From: Chamaecyparis obtusa
Taxonomy: Eukaryota; Streptophyta; Pinopsida; Cupressales; Cupressaceae
Direction: 5' to 3'
Length of the DNA: 64,000 bases
Assembly: GCA_027943335.1 (NCBI GenBank)
Contig: BSBK01003559.1
Coordinates: forward strand, 372,001 to 436,000
The notes below the pieces were generated by a model. The model ran no database searches, had not been told where the DNA came from, and saw nothing but the letters and a program-made list of their open reading frames with translations. Below, in pieces: positions 33,520-45,067 of this stretch. Made by a program: the position numbers and the translations under genes. Positions within the stretch are counted from its first letter, which is position 1. Every line of letters starts with the position of its first letter.

Positions 33520-34918
33520 GTACGACTATGTACACTTTTTCTATAAAATTGTAACATGTGAAATATGGACTCAAGAGATGGAATAGACAATGTTTTGGGA
33601 AACTACACTACAACAAACATGCAACTTAGGCTTGGTTGGATTCTATTACTCACTTGATCCGGGATTAGGCACTTACTTTGGAGATTAGTCAAATGGAGGC
33701 TTTGGTTGTCAAGGAACTTGAGGAATGGGAGCTTTGAGAGATCTTTTGGAAACACAAGTCTAGAATTGATTGGCTATAGTAAGGAGATAAGAACACTAAT
33801 TTTTTCACAACTCTATCAAGGTGAGAAGATCATGTAATCTCATTTTGTCTTTAGAAGGGGCCCAACACTCCTCTTTGAGGGATATCTCTTAGGAAGCTTA
33901 TTTGTATTTTTCTACTTTGTTTAAAGAATATTATATTCTTGATAGGCAAGATGAAGTATCCATTTTGGAGTGCATTCCCTTGTCTCCATTGATATGAATG
34001 AGGCTCTCATTCAGCCTGTCTTCCTACAAGAAGTGGAAAATATTGTCATTCACATGAAAAAAAGAAAATCCCTTGGTTCAGATGACTTCTTAGTGGAATT
34101 CTACCAAGAGCTTTGGGAGATTATCAAATGGGATCTTTTGGACGTGGTTTAGGAATCTCATAAAAATAATCAAATGTTAAAGCCACAAATTCTACTATTT
34201 TGGCCCTTATTCTGAAGAAGGAGAATGTGAATAGAATTGATCAGTTCTGACCAATTGGTCTTTATGATGTGGTTTATAAGATTGTCACTAAACTTAGGGA
34301 TGAAAGACTCAAGTTATGCCTCAAAACTCTTATTTCTAATGAGAAGGGAGACTTTTTTGTTGATAGACATATTCTAGATGGAATTGTGATTGCTATAGAG
34401 GCCATTCATTCCATGGACGCTTCTAAGGAGAAAGCCATGTTTCTCAAACTGGACATGGAAAAGGCTTATGGCATAGTCAAATGGGGTTTTTTTACAAAAG
34501 GTTCTTTAAACTTTTGGATTTAGCAGTAACTAGGTTAGTTGGGTTATGAGCTACATTTCCTTTGTTTCCTTCTTGGTCTTGGCCAATGGATAACCTTCCA
34601 AGATCTACATTTCCTATAAGGGTCTTCGACAGGGAGACATGATATCTCCTTATTTGTTTATCATCATGGTTGAGGGACTTAGTAGATTAATAAAATCCAA
34701 GGTTAGACAAGGCTTGATTCAAGGATGGAGATAGTGTGAGAAGTTGCCTCCCCATTCTCACTTGCAGTTTGTGGATGATACCACTCTGATGGGAAAGGCC
34801 AGAATCAATGAAGTAGTTGAATTCAAAAAGACTTTGGATACATATTTAGCTACATTGGGGTACAAAATTAAAGATACTAAGTCCATTATTTATTTTTCAA
34901 TACTCATTGACTTATTCG
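33520..34918 (+). pseudogene. LINE reverse transcriptase, first part
   Basis: Seen over several frames: VKYGLKRWNRQCFG near 33555, GDKNTNFFHNS near 33785, KKRKSLGSDDFLVEFYQELW near 34060, VYKIVTKLRDERLK near 34270, FLKLDMEKAYGIVKWGF near 34440, [19 protein letters not shown] near 34625 and LQFVDDTTLMG near 34765. The catalytic FxDD block is present. Many stops and frameshifts make it non-functional. RT would copy the LINE RNA at the nicked target. Confidence 0.82.
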
Positions 34919-34927
34919 AAATAAGAT
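34919..34927. repeat. 9-bp target duplication AAATAAGAT (left)
   Basis: It equals 36331-36339. Joining the two LINE sides across one copy restores RT sequence that leads into FPISSLHVVYLGIAIG, the usual YLGxxxG block. Confidence 0.8.
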
Positions 34928-35122
34928 CGATACGTAGGAGATATTTTCCTCAACAAGTCAAATTGTGATATTGCTATCAAGATTCAACTATGTAGTTTTT
35001 TGAGTCAAATTCATTGACCCATGTTTTATGAGTAGTGGTTCAAAAGAACCTATATCTCATGAGAATGAATGGAGCACTTATAACTCATTACATCTAGGTG
35101 ATGCTCATATAAGTTAAGCATT

Positions 35123-35179
35123 GGGACTTCCCAAGAGGTCACCCATCCCAGTACTACTCTAGCTCAAGCATGCTTAACT
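35123..35179 (-). repeat. 5S rRNA-like segment, copy 1
   Basis: On the minus strand it reads TAGTTAAGCATGCTTGAG, AGAGTAGTACTGGGATGG and GTGACCTCTTGGGAAGTCCC. These correspond to the box A, intermediate element and box C regions of the 5S internal promoter. It is not a full 5S gene, because the first third is missing. Confidence 0.75.
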
Positions 35180-35749
35180 AAGGAGTTTCCTTAATGGTTA
35201 AGCCCACTCTACTTACAACCACAAATTCAAAACATTTATCAAGTGTTGTGCCTTATGAACCATTCATTAAAAATCCCCTTAAGCTCATCAATTGATAAGT
35301 AGGAGATATTTTATGCAACAAGTCAAATTGTGATATTGCTATCAGGATTCAACTATGTAGTTTTTTAAGTCAAACTCATTGACTAATGTTTCATGAGTAG
35401 TAGTTTAATAGAAATATCACATGGTCAATGAGTTTGACTTAAAAAACCACACAATTGAATCGTGGTAGCAATATCACAATTTGAACATGGGCCAATGAGT
35501 TTGAACCAAAAAACTACACAGATGAATCAATGAGTTGTGCAACATTAGTCAATGAGTTTGACTTAAAAAACTACATAGTTGAATCCTAATAGCAATATCA
35601 CAATTTGACTTGTTGTGGAAAATATCTCCTACTTATCAATTGATGAGCTTAAGGGGCTTTCTAATTAATGGTTCATAAGGAACAACACTTGTTGAAGGTT
35701 TTACAAATGGGGTTGTAAAAAGAGTGGGCTTAACCATGGAAAAAACATC

Positions 35750-35812
35750 ATAGTTAAGCATGCTCGAGCTAGAGTAGTACTGGGATGGGTGACCTCTAGG
35801 TAAATCCTAGTG
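35750..35812 (+). repeat. 5S rRNA-like segment, copy 2
   Basis: TAGTTAAGCATGCTCGAGCT, AGAGTAGTACTGGGATGGGT and GACCTCTAGGTAAATCCTAG match the 5S internal control region with small changes at the 3' side. Confidence 0.75.
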
Positions 35813-36112
35813 CTTAACCTCTATGAGAATCACCTAGATGTAATGAGTGCTAAGTGTTATATTTATTCTCATGAGATATGGGCTCTTATGAACCACTACT
35901 CATGAAACATGGGTTAATGAGTTTGACTAAAAAAATACACAGTTGAATCTTGATAGCAATATCACAATTTGACTTATTATGGAAAATATCTCCTACTTAT
36001 GAATTGATGAGCTTAAGGGGATTTATAATGAATGGCTCATAAGGCATGACACTTTCTAAAGGTTTTTAAAATGGGGTTGTAAGTAGAGTGGGCTTAACCA
36101 TGGAGGAAAATT

Positions 36113-36178
36113 CATAGTTAAGTGCGCTCAAGCTAGAGTAGTATTGGAATGGGTGACCTCCTAGGAAGTCCCAATGCT
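36113..36178 (+). repeat. 5S rRNA-like segment, copy 3
   Basis: TAGTTAAGTGCGCTCAAGCT, AGAGTAGTATTGGAATGGGT and GACCTCCTAGGAAGTCCCAA. Two changes (TACTGGG to TATTGGA) fall in the promoter core. Confidence 0.75.
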
Positions 36179-36330
36179 AAACCTCTGTGAGCATCACCTA
36201 GATGAAATGAGTGCTAAGTGTTCCATTCGTTCTCACAAGAGATAGGTTCTTATGAACTGCTACTCATGAAACATGGGTCAATGAGTTTGACTCAAAAACT
36301 ACATAGTTGAATCCTGGTAGTAATATCACA

Positions 36331-36339
36331 AAATAAGAT
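36331..36339. repeat. 9-bp target duplication AAATAAGAT (right)
   Basis: It equals 34919-34927. Confidence 0.8.
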
Positions 36340-38260
36340 TTCTTGGATTCTTAGATTTCCCATCAGTTCCCTTCATGTGGTCTACCTTGGGATTGCTATT
36401 GGTGTGGGTTCTTAGCACAACAAGTTTTAGTAGAAAATTTTGGGAAAGTTTTGTAAGAGGTTTAGCAATTGAACCTCTAGATGGCTCTCATCAACTGGAA
36501 TAATCACTATGCTAAAGTCAATGGTTCATGTTCTTCCTATTTATAGATGTTTTGTGCAAGTTTCTCCTTCTAGTTTTGTGAAAGATTTTGATGCTCTCTT
36601 TCATCAATTTATTTAATTTGGTAACTTCTTCTCTTCTAAGTGGTGCTTGTCAAGTGGGATTTAGTTTATAGACTGAAGAAATAAGGGGGTTTTGGTCTTA
36701 GGTTGACCGATTTAATGGGTTATCTACTAGCTAAAAAGTTATATTCAAGATGGTGCACTTGTCAGGATCAAGATTGGGCTAGAATAATCACTCGTAAGCA
36801 CCTGGGGGATGTTGATAGTATGGATGTGGCCTTATGCAACTTGATGGGGAGGGGATCCATGATATTATACACTCTCAAAAAGGGTTCAAGACTCATCAAA
36901 GATGGTCTTTTTTGGATTTGTAATAAAGGTTCGAAGACTCAATTTTGGCATGATTCTTGGGATGGTCATCCCCTAATTATCTCTTGGTTTCCTCACCTTC
37001 AACCCCTTTGTGATATTTTTGTTGTAGCTGGTTGGAATAGGGTCACATATTTTAAAACTTCTATGTTTAAGGGGTATGTTTAGGTGTATTATTGGATGAG
37101 TCCTCAAGATTGGCCAAGAGGCAACATTGAAGAGCATAGTCAAGAACTAGCAAAAAATTTAACTGATAGATTTTGTGAGTATTTGAAATAGGGGTGTTAT
37201 GGCTTGGGGTCATAACCCTAAGGGAAAATTTATTGTTTCCTTTGGTTACTGGGATTTGGATAGGTAGTTACATGGCTATGTTGGTGTGCCTTGGTGGAAA
37301 AAGGTGTGGAATAACTTCAATGGCCCAAATTCAATTTTTTTCTTTGGTCAGTTTCCAAAAGTAAATGTCTCACTTGGGAGAATTTAAGGAGGAGAGGTTC
37401 CCAAGGTCCATCTAGATGTGTCATTTGTAAGAAGACTAAAGAATGTGTCTCCCATATATTTTTCAATATTCTTACTGTAGATATATTTGGCATCTCTGGT
37501 GGGAAGTGTGGAGTCATGATTATGTTAATGTCACCTCTTTAGTTGAGTTTTAGGATAGTTTGAGCTTTATGGCCTGACTTTCAACAGCTAGAACTTATGG
37601 TTGGAAAGGAATAGAAGGATTTTTCAGAAATCATAAATGATAAGTGCTCTTCTATAGAGAAAAATTATATGTAGACTTTAGGAAAAAAATCTTACAAAAT
37701 GTGATGTTATTGGATTTGTGTATCCTAGTGATCTTGTGGTGGTAAGGAACTTGAATCTAATTAGAAATGGAACCAGCCCCTTTACTGGAGAACAATTGAG
37801 GCAAATCAAATAGAAAATTCATAGAGAAGGAAGATGGCTCCCTCCTCCTCAAGTTGTTTTGAAGGTTAATACTTATCCCGTCCTCTAGAGGGAATTGGTT
37901 GTATTGGTAGAGATAGAAATGTACATGTTGTGTTCTTTTTCTCTGCCTATAAGGGTTGTCACTCTAATAATCGTATGGAGGCTATAGCTATTTTTAGTGC
38001 TGTAAAAAATGTTGCTCTCCTGGGTGGAAGAGGATTGTCTATGAGTTTGACTCTTAGATTATAATTGATATGTTGAGTTCTCAGCATATGAAGGATTCTA
38101 ATTGATAATTAGTTGTGGTAGTAAAGCAGATCCTAAATATGTGTTCCTTTCTTGATCGTATTTATTTTTGTCAAATTCTATGGGAATGGAATAGGGTGAG
38201 TAATTGTTTGGCAAAATGGGTTTCATAGAGTATAGTTGGGTGGGATATGGATGATTGGGG
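36340..38260 (+). pseudogene. LINE RT end, zinc-finger region and RNase H
   Basis: After the array come YLGIAIG (about 36380), a 126-codon frame at 36703-37083 with LMGRGSMILYTLKKGSRLIK...FWHDSW (the connecting region of plant L1 ORF2), and FFLWSVSKSKCLTWENLRRR...CVICKKTKECVSHIF near 37340-37460 (zf-RVT). An RNase H remnant ends near 38150-38220 in a DRIYFCQ.L.EWNRVSNCLAKW-like stretch. Stops occur throughout. Confidence 0.78.
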
Positions 38261-38555
38261 TCCCATGAGGCCAAATTATAAGGAGATGTTGGATAGGTTT
38301 ATTATGAAGGACAAAGTTGTGTAAGTGTACCCTCTGTGGGTTTGGATTTTATCCTTAGTTGTTGAGTTTCCCTATTCTAGCCTTGGGCCTTTATTGTTTA
38401 TTCTTTGATTTGATTTGAATTATTTTTTACCCCTAAAAAAATCATAAAATCCTAGAGCTAAAAAATATTAACCTTGCATGAGGAGAGATTGGGAGCATAA
38501 TTTACCAAAGTGACAACTTGTAACTTATTCCCCTATTTAAAAAATTGAATGCTAA

Positions 38556-39621
38556 TGTAGACACCTAAATTTGATTACACAATTTGGTAATCTTATTTAT
38601 TTATTCTCCTGAGACATCCTATTAATTAAATATTATTATTTTCTTAATCTATGTCATCCCCTAGTTAATTAATTTAATTAATTAACTATAGTCCAATTAA
38701 TTCATGAAACCTCATTTTCCTCTCACTTGGAATTAAATAAAATATTTAATTACAACCTTAACCCCCAAATAAACCAATCCCAAAACTCCTAACATGTAGT
38801 TCATACTCAACCCAACCCATTCACCCATAATAATCCTTCTTAATTAGCTAATGACCCATGATTAGCTAATCCAACCCTCCAATCATTCTCTCTCCTCTCA
38901 TCACATCCTCTTAAACCCCCCACTTGCCTCCTAAACGAAGCCTAATCATCTCCTAAACATTTGCACAATCATAATCCATGGATTAAGAAATCCTAAGCCA
39001 AACCAAGTCACACCTATTGTCACATCTTCACATCTCCCAATTCCCTCATCTCATGTCAACCTTAAATGTTCTTACACATCATTTACACAATCCATCCTTC
39101 TCTTACACATTTGTCCCCTCTCACATCTCCCAAAATGGTCACATTCCCCCATTCTTTCCACCCTCTCCCATTGTGACACTTGTCACAATGAGATGCATTT
39201 GAGAAAGAAAAATCCATGTGATCCCCCTCAAATGCATCTTGGCCCTTCCACAGGTTTGCATCTTGACCATCCATTCATCCCTCCTCTTGCCTATAATTTG
39301 AGCCCTCTTCTCCTTAATTTTCATCCACCTTCCAAGCATTGTCATCGTACCATTTTGGAGAGAAAAAATACAAACCATACCCTCATAATGCCAAAATCAT
39401 TCCAAAATCACACCCTTTGAAGCTTTAGCACAATTTGAGCACACATTCTATCCATTAGACACATCTACAAATCAAGGAAGGCTTCTTGGGTGCTTAAGGT
39501 TTGCATCCCCATTTGATTCTTAAGCTTTCTTTTGTCTAAGCTATATGTTGTAATGTTTTAGATGTGTGAATGCTTTAACTTTTTTATTGTATTCTTTTAA
39601 CCTCTCATTTCATTGCATACA
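38556..39621 (+). repeat. 5' LTR (1066 bp)
   Basis: It starts TGTAGACACC and ends GCATACA, 3 bp before the primer site. A TATAATT box lies at 39292-39298. Short frames inside it have no motif. Confidence 0.72.
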
Positions 39622-39624
39622 TTT

Positions 39625-39643
39625 TGGCATGCCCGGTGGGACC
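39625..39643 (+). other. Primer-binding site
   Basis: TGGCATGCCCGGTGGGACC resembles primer sites of plant Ty3/gypsy elements, which start TGGC and pair with a tRNA 3' end. Confidence 0.7.
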
Positions 39644-41540
39644 CACTTCTAGGGTTATTTCATATCATTTCCTTCTATTTTTATTTGCAAAACTAACCAA
39701 AAACTCATGTTTTGTGTTGTTTGAGTGCTTTGTAAGTGTTTTTTAGGTGTTTTGTAGGTTTGAGGTGAAAGAAGACACATTTGCGCTACCATTCTCGCTT
39801 TCAGATTTCACACAGTGAAAACTCACAGTTTTGCGGGAATGCAGGTATGGACGGTGGGAATGCATTCCCATGAAGGACCCTTCTATTCTCTATCTAAATT
39901 ATGCTCTCAGTCTCAATTTCACCAGTCATTTCTCTGTGCCAAAATTGTGGGATCACATTCCTACAATGCAAGAACGTTGTTTGACCAAATAGGATTGTGT
40001 TTGTACAAATTGTAAGCCTTAAGGCATTAATTAAAACATTGAAATATGTTCTAGCATTCCCGCAACATGGGATCAACTGTTGACCTTGTGGAAATGTGCG
40101 TTGACCTGGTGGGATTGTGTCTACAGGTATCACAATGAACTTAGCATTTACTGCTTTTTGTGAAATTTCTTAATATTTTGACAGTCCCGCGGGATCTCTT
40201 GTACGGTTTGTGGGAACACTTTTCTTGGTTTGTGGGATTGCAGGGATTGGCAGGAACATTGGTTAAAAATTTTAAAATAGAATTCACACACTTTCTTTTG
40301 GTGTCTTAGAAATAACCTTGCATGTGCAAACGACACCTCATCTTTCAATTTGATCTTAAAATGAACATGGGCTCAAAACGAACAAATCAAACATTTCCTT
40401 TGGTGTTTTAAAATCAATCCAAAATTCAATATTGAATGCCTAAGGGATAAATAACTCAATGCAATGAAACATTTCAAATTTGGGGATTAAAAAGAATCAA
40501 AACAAAGTCTTGAATGATAAAAGGAAGTAACATTTTCTTGTTTTTGCAAAGTATCAAATTTCATTTTCAAGCATTGTCATTTGCTTTCCAAATAACCTTG
40601 CATGTTAAGAAAATGAGTGTTTGATGTTTTAGGATAGAAAACACTTAGTCTAATCTAGGTTTAATTTGGAATGAAGACTTATTGGCGTGTTTAAAGGAGT
40701 GTTTTTCAACACTTCCTTAGAGATTTTTCAATTCTTGCAAAAACCTTGTTAAAGTAAGCGGTGCAAGAACAATTAGCTTGTATCTATATCCTCTCCCATC
40801 ACCTTTTTGGAACTTGGGTGAAGAGAAATATCAAGTTCAATTGGTTTTGCTTCTAGCAAGGCCTATCTAGAGAGAAGTGCTTCCTCTTTAGAGAATGACC
40901 TCAAACCTGTAATTCCCCGATCGGTATATAAACAAGGTGTTGAGAAAACTCTCGCCTTATCCCCTCAAGCTCAGGTGAGGTGTGTTGATGGTAGCCTGAG
41001 GTAGGTGAATATCCCTACAATTTTGGCATGGTCAACTAGGCTCTTAAGTGAGTCACGTGCATACAAACTAATTGGGGGGATGCCACAAATCTTACTAAGA
41101 GCCATTAACTAGAGGCCCACCTGATCTACTCCCAAAGGTATCATAATCTTTGTGCAAGGACCGACCCAAGTGGTTTCCTAGGTTGCCTGAACATTACTCA
41201 CCATCTATATTCCTCTTTTGGGATACCAAGTTGTGGGCAAAGGTTTTGATACTAGCTTGTCTTGTAGGTAGAAATTGCTTGTGTGTGTTCTCGAAGTTAT
41301 CAGACCTCATGAAAAAATTTATTCGAACATACACAAAATCAAGGTTACAAAGTTCTTTTCCAAAGAGATCATCTTCCTATTATCCCACAAGATTTCTTTG
41401 TCTCTTATGGGACTGTTTGTCAACTATCCCAAAAGCAAAACCAAGTCTGTTCAAAACCAAGTCAAGGTATACTTACCGTAGTCACTTCCTAGCTTGACCT
41501 ATTCTAGTGTTCAGAGAGCATAGATATTTTTGGACCTATG
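39644..41540 (+). other. Long 5' leader with GTGGGAT-type motif cluster
   Basis: No gene is seen. Between 39830 and 40260 at least eight variants of G(T/C)GGGA(T/A) or its complement occur, for example GCGGGAATG, GTGGGATCAC, CCCGCGGGATC and GTGGGATTG. Confidence 0.6.
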
Positions 41541-43770
41541 ACCAAACTAGTGAAACACAAGAAAGCTAAGGTACCAATGCCATGTTTGTATCAAGAAAAG
41601 AATGTAGCCAAAAGAAAGCTCAAAGATCACCAACCCATTGTCACTGCCACCCAAGAAGAAGAGAAATACCAAGAAAGACTAGACAACATGGAGTACAATG
41701 CAAGGGTCAAATAATTTGCCTTTCAAATCCAAGTTAACCATCAGTTTGTCAGGCTAGAAAGTGAAGACTAGTAGGCACAATCTCCTTCCTTCTCAAAATT
41801 TTTGAAGTTGTCTCAACATCCCTCCATCTTAGGTAATCCCATAGGTACATTTACATCATCATCATATGAAGCATCAATTAGCATCATCTCCTATCCAAGT
41901 CCCAAATCATTATCCTAGATCTGCATCACATCCAAGGACCTACCTTGAGTTTCCCAAACCTTATCCTACAAATCAAAATCTCAACCGCACCGATTCGACT
42001 AGGCATTCTAGGGTAGCTAGTATCTACTCTTGCGAACCTCATCATCTCAATCCAGAGATTGGTTCACACTAGTAGGGATCCCATCATCCAAAGATCAAAA
42101 GTCTATTCGAGGATGAAAATCCCACATATTTTGATCCCACATCAGGAAAGGTAGCTCATCTCGACCCTTAGCCACCCATCTTCCAAAAAGCACGTCACCG
42201 CAATCTCTCATCACCTACAATCCTACATCTAGGATGTCACCAACCTCATCCAAATCTAAAATCCTCATCTCGAGCATCCTTTTGATACATCTTCATTCTC
42301 CCTAATCTTAGGACTTTGCATTTTCATGCCTATTGAGACATGATCAAAGAAGAGGAAAGGAATGGATCCCAACCAAGCCACTAGTTCAACGGACCCAAAC
42401 GACCCAATCAGCACTATGGTAATGTATGATCCTCAACTACCTCTAGTTCAAAATGTATGGGAAGATCCCACTAAGACACCTACCACCAAATCCATGGAAT
42501 CTTTCATGTGCCTTCCAGGACATGCACAAATGGTGAGTGCAATCATTATATAGAACCGTCTCACCATCTTGGCAAACTATGCATAGGAGGGTACTCCCAT
42601 TCCACCACATTTACACCCTTTTGATCCCATAAAACCCATCCACATCTCCACCAATACCTACCCCTATGTCATCCAACAAATCCATGATCCGACCATGTAA
42701 GTATCTCATGCAACTTCATCCATCATGCATCTCCTACAACCTGACACAATAATTCCCGCTATCCAAAGCACACCCCAAGCCACCCATTTCTCTGTTATGG
42801 GTGCACCACCCCCACTGACTTCCTCACAAGTATCTGTGCAAATGCAAGCATCTACACTAGCACCACCACCCCTGCACAAGCTGCTACATAAATGATACCT
42901 ACACTCATCGTGAGCCAAGCCCTCGCATCATCATCCATTTCACAAGGAGCAACACAAGCCACCCACTCACATCTACCCTATCTATTACACAGTCTCACTC
43001 TGCGCAAGTTCCCCCTCCAGCTTTCTTTATCGGTGCACAGGCCCCACAAGTCACCTTCACAATAGGAATGCCACCCATGGCATCCCTGAACCCTCCACCT
43101 ACGTCACAAACTCCCACTTTTGCCCCCATATTTGTAGCAACCTCCACATCCCAACCCACAACAGGGATTGGCGCTGCTTGGAACCTCAACCAGGCACAAA
43201 TGTATACCCAGGGCATACCCATACACTCACACCTTTTCTAATCGACTCATCAACAACAAACCTTTCTACAAGAAACACAACAACCACCACCACCTCCTTT
43301 CGTCACATCTTTTCCCACATTCACCAATTACCTATCTATGCCAGTTGTCATTCTGCAAACTGCCCCTCCACAATCGCAACAACTCAGATCCACCCATCCC
43401 ACTAACTCCCTCACCTAACCACCTATAGTGCACACCCAAGCTACCATCCCCCTCTTAGCAATGTGGGTATGCACCCTTCCTACATTGGACTTGAGCCCAA
43501 CGCCAGACCCAACAATAATCATTCTACCACCTTCCTCCACAACAACAGTACTTCCCAACATAGCCACCTAATCCTCTCATCCCATAGCAGTAGGCCACAC
43601 CATATCCCACACAGCATCATACCTCGACCTTACACCAACAATATGTCACCCAACAAGCCACCCAAAATCCATTTCAAATAACCTTTCCTATCGGGCAATC
43701 TCCATACCTGATCTTGTAATATCCCCCACATATCCCTCCATATTCACCCGCACCATCAGATCCATTCCCA
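41541..43770 (+). pseudogene. gag N-terminal region, decayed and low-complexity
   Basis: A frame near 41541 reads MTKLVKHKKAKVPMPCLYQE and EEEKYQERLDNMEYNARVK, as in the N-terminus of long Tat gag proteins. From about 42360 (MDPNQATSSTDPNDPISTMV) the DNA is rich in C and A and encodes Pro, Thr, Ser and His-rich sequence with many stops. Open frames on either strand here reflect this composition. It leads into the gag core at 43771. Confidence 0.6.
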
Positions 43771-44346
43771 ATGGGAGTACCCACTCCAACACCTATCAAT
43801 TCAAAATGGGAAGAAATGAAGAACACCCTCAAAGAACTCAAGGTTGGCACTGAGGGTAAAGCATTCAAGTTCAAAGAAGTTCATCCATACCCTTTTGACA
43901 GATCAATCATAGCACTCCCCTTCCCTAAGCATTTTGAAATACCCAAGTTTGATAAGTATCAAGGAAAGGGAGACCTTATCATCCATATCAAGGCATTCTA
44001 CATGGCATGCCAAGAGGTGGCATACAATGACATATACCTCATGCACCTTTTCCCCAAGACTCTGGGAGGGACCGCCATCGAGTGGTTCTATAAAATACCA
44101 TATGGGTTTGTCTCCATGTTTGTGAAAATCTCAGAGAAATTTATGGCCCAATATGCTCATAATATCAAGAATGAGCTCTCCTTGCTGGACCTATGTAATG
44201 CTAAGCAAAAAGGAGGTGAAACCCTGGCCGACTATCTACAAAGATGGCAAAACCTCAGCATGAGGTTGTCATATCAACTGCTAGAAAAACACCTCACCAA
44301 GATATTCATCGACAATTTGCATCCAAAGTTATCCCACTTTATGTGA
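43771..44346 (+). CDS. gag core (Retrotrans_gag) of the Tat-type element, partial
   Basis: An open frame of 191 codons contains PFPKHFEIPKFDKYQGKGD, FYMACQEVAYNDIYLMHLFP, TLGGTAIEWFYKIPYGFVS and GETLADYLQRWQNLSMR, then IFIDNLHPKLSHFM. These are the conserved capsid blocks of plant Ty3/gypsy gag. The frame has no stop, unlike its neighbours, but it ends early: similarity continues past 44346 in other frames, so the gene as a whole is broken. Confidence 0.8.
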   Translation: MGVPTPTPINSKWEEMKNTLKELKVGTEGKAFKFKEVHPYPFDRSIIALPFPKHFEIPKFDKYQGKGDLIIHIKAFYMACQEVAYNDIYLMHLFPKTLGGTAIEWFYKIPYGFVSMFVKISEKFMAQYAHNIKNELSLLDLCNAKQKGGETLADYLQRWQNLSMRLSYQLLEKHLTKIFIDNLHPKLSHFM

Positions 44347-45067
44347 ATGAATTGTATACAAACTTATCAGGACATAAAAGGGAAGGGAATGGACATTGAA
44401 TGAGGTCTTTTGGATGATAGTTCCATTAAACATTACAAGGAGAGCTCCCAAGACAGACCTAACAATAACTGCTCCCACTACATAAGAATGTGGTCACTAA
44501 TAGAGACACAGACACCAAGCACGTCCAATTTGTTGTAGCTGGTCTCAATCCCCCTCCCCCAATGTACCAACAACAAGCACCTATGTACCAACAACAAACA
44601 CCCACCTACCAACAACCACCTTATCAGCCACCTGCCAATCAAGCCAGTGTCATATCTATCACCTAGGGAAAGAACAAGCCTCATGTTCAGAATAATCAGA
44701 AATGCACATTTACTCCCCTTGGAGAACCCTAGATGCCATCTTTCACCACATGGCTAGTGCTAACCTGATTGTATATCTACAAACCCAGCCCTTTGACGAA
44801 TCAATACCCAATCCAGCCTGGTATAAAGATAATGAGTATTGCAACTATCGTCATGTTAAGGGACATGCCACCGTGAAGTGCATGATGCTCAAGCACTACG
44901 TCCAAGACCTCATTGACAAGAAGGAGATCACAGTTGATGCCCCATCCCAGACATCACCGAATGCCAACCTGCAGATCTATCAAAATGTGTTCCCTCAACA
45001 CAATGCAGGCAAAAATCAAACCAATGCTAACCCTCCCTCGGCCATGAACCAAGGTAAGGGTAAATAA
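44347..45067 (+). pseudogene. gag C-terminal region
   Basis: Continuation in shifted frames: PPMYQQQAPMYQQQ-like Gln/Pro repeats near 44560-44620, then 44702-45067 with DAIFHHMASANLIVYLQTQP and WYKDNEYCNYRHVKGHATVK. The segment CNYRHVKGHATVKCMMLKH is typical of the Tat gag end (the usual CxxCxxxxHxxxxC with the second Cys as Arg). Confidence 0.7.

Larger units (their letters stand above)
34928..36330. mobile_element. Inverted array of a 364-bp 5S rRNA-derived repeat
   Basis: The insertion has a 9-bp target duplication. Its left half holds the unit on the minus strand (period 365 bp, 34957 to 35322). Its right half holds two tandem units on the plus strand (35593 to 35957 to 36321, period 364 bp). 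A rearranged centre lies around 35400-35590. Every full unit contains a segment like the 3' two-thirds of plant 5S rRNA. 5S segments are known in Cassandra TRIM LTRs and in SINE3. I cannot see a primer site or LTR pair clearly enough to call Cassandra. Confidence 0.65.
33480..38445 (+). mobile_element. L1-type LINE, 5'-truncated, interrupted by a 5S-derived array
   Basis: ORF2 domains appear in order: endonuclease-RT linker, RT, zinc-finger region (zf-RVT) and RNase H. An A-rich end (CTAAAAAAATCATAAAATCC) lies near 38430-38450. ORF1 and the endonuclease are missing, as is usual for truncated copies. The array at 34928-36330 sits between RT blocks. Confidence 0.8.

Noticed and set aside
35750..35812. 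Functional 5S rRNA gene
   Set aside because: Only the 3' two-thirds is present, with substitutions in the control region and no 5S gene spacing. It is part of a mobile repeat.
43168..43428. Overlapping open frames rich in His, Pro and Thr in 42.7-43.7 kb
   Set aside because: All frames on both strands are open because the region is C/A-rich. It is the low-complexity part of gag, not a set of genes.
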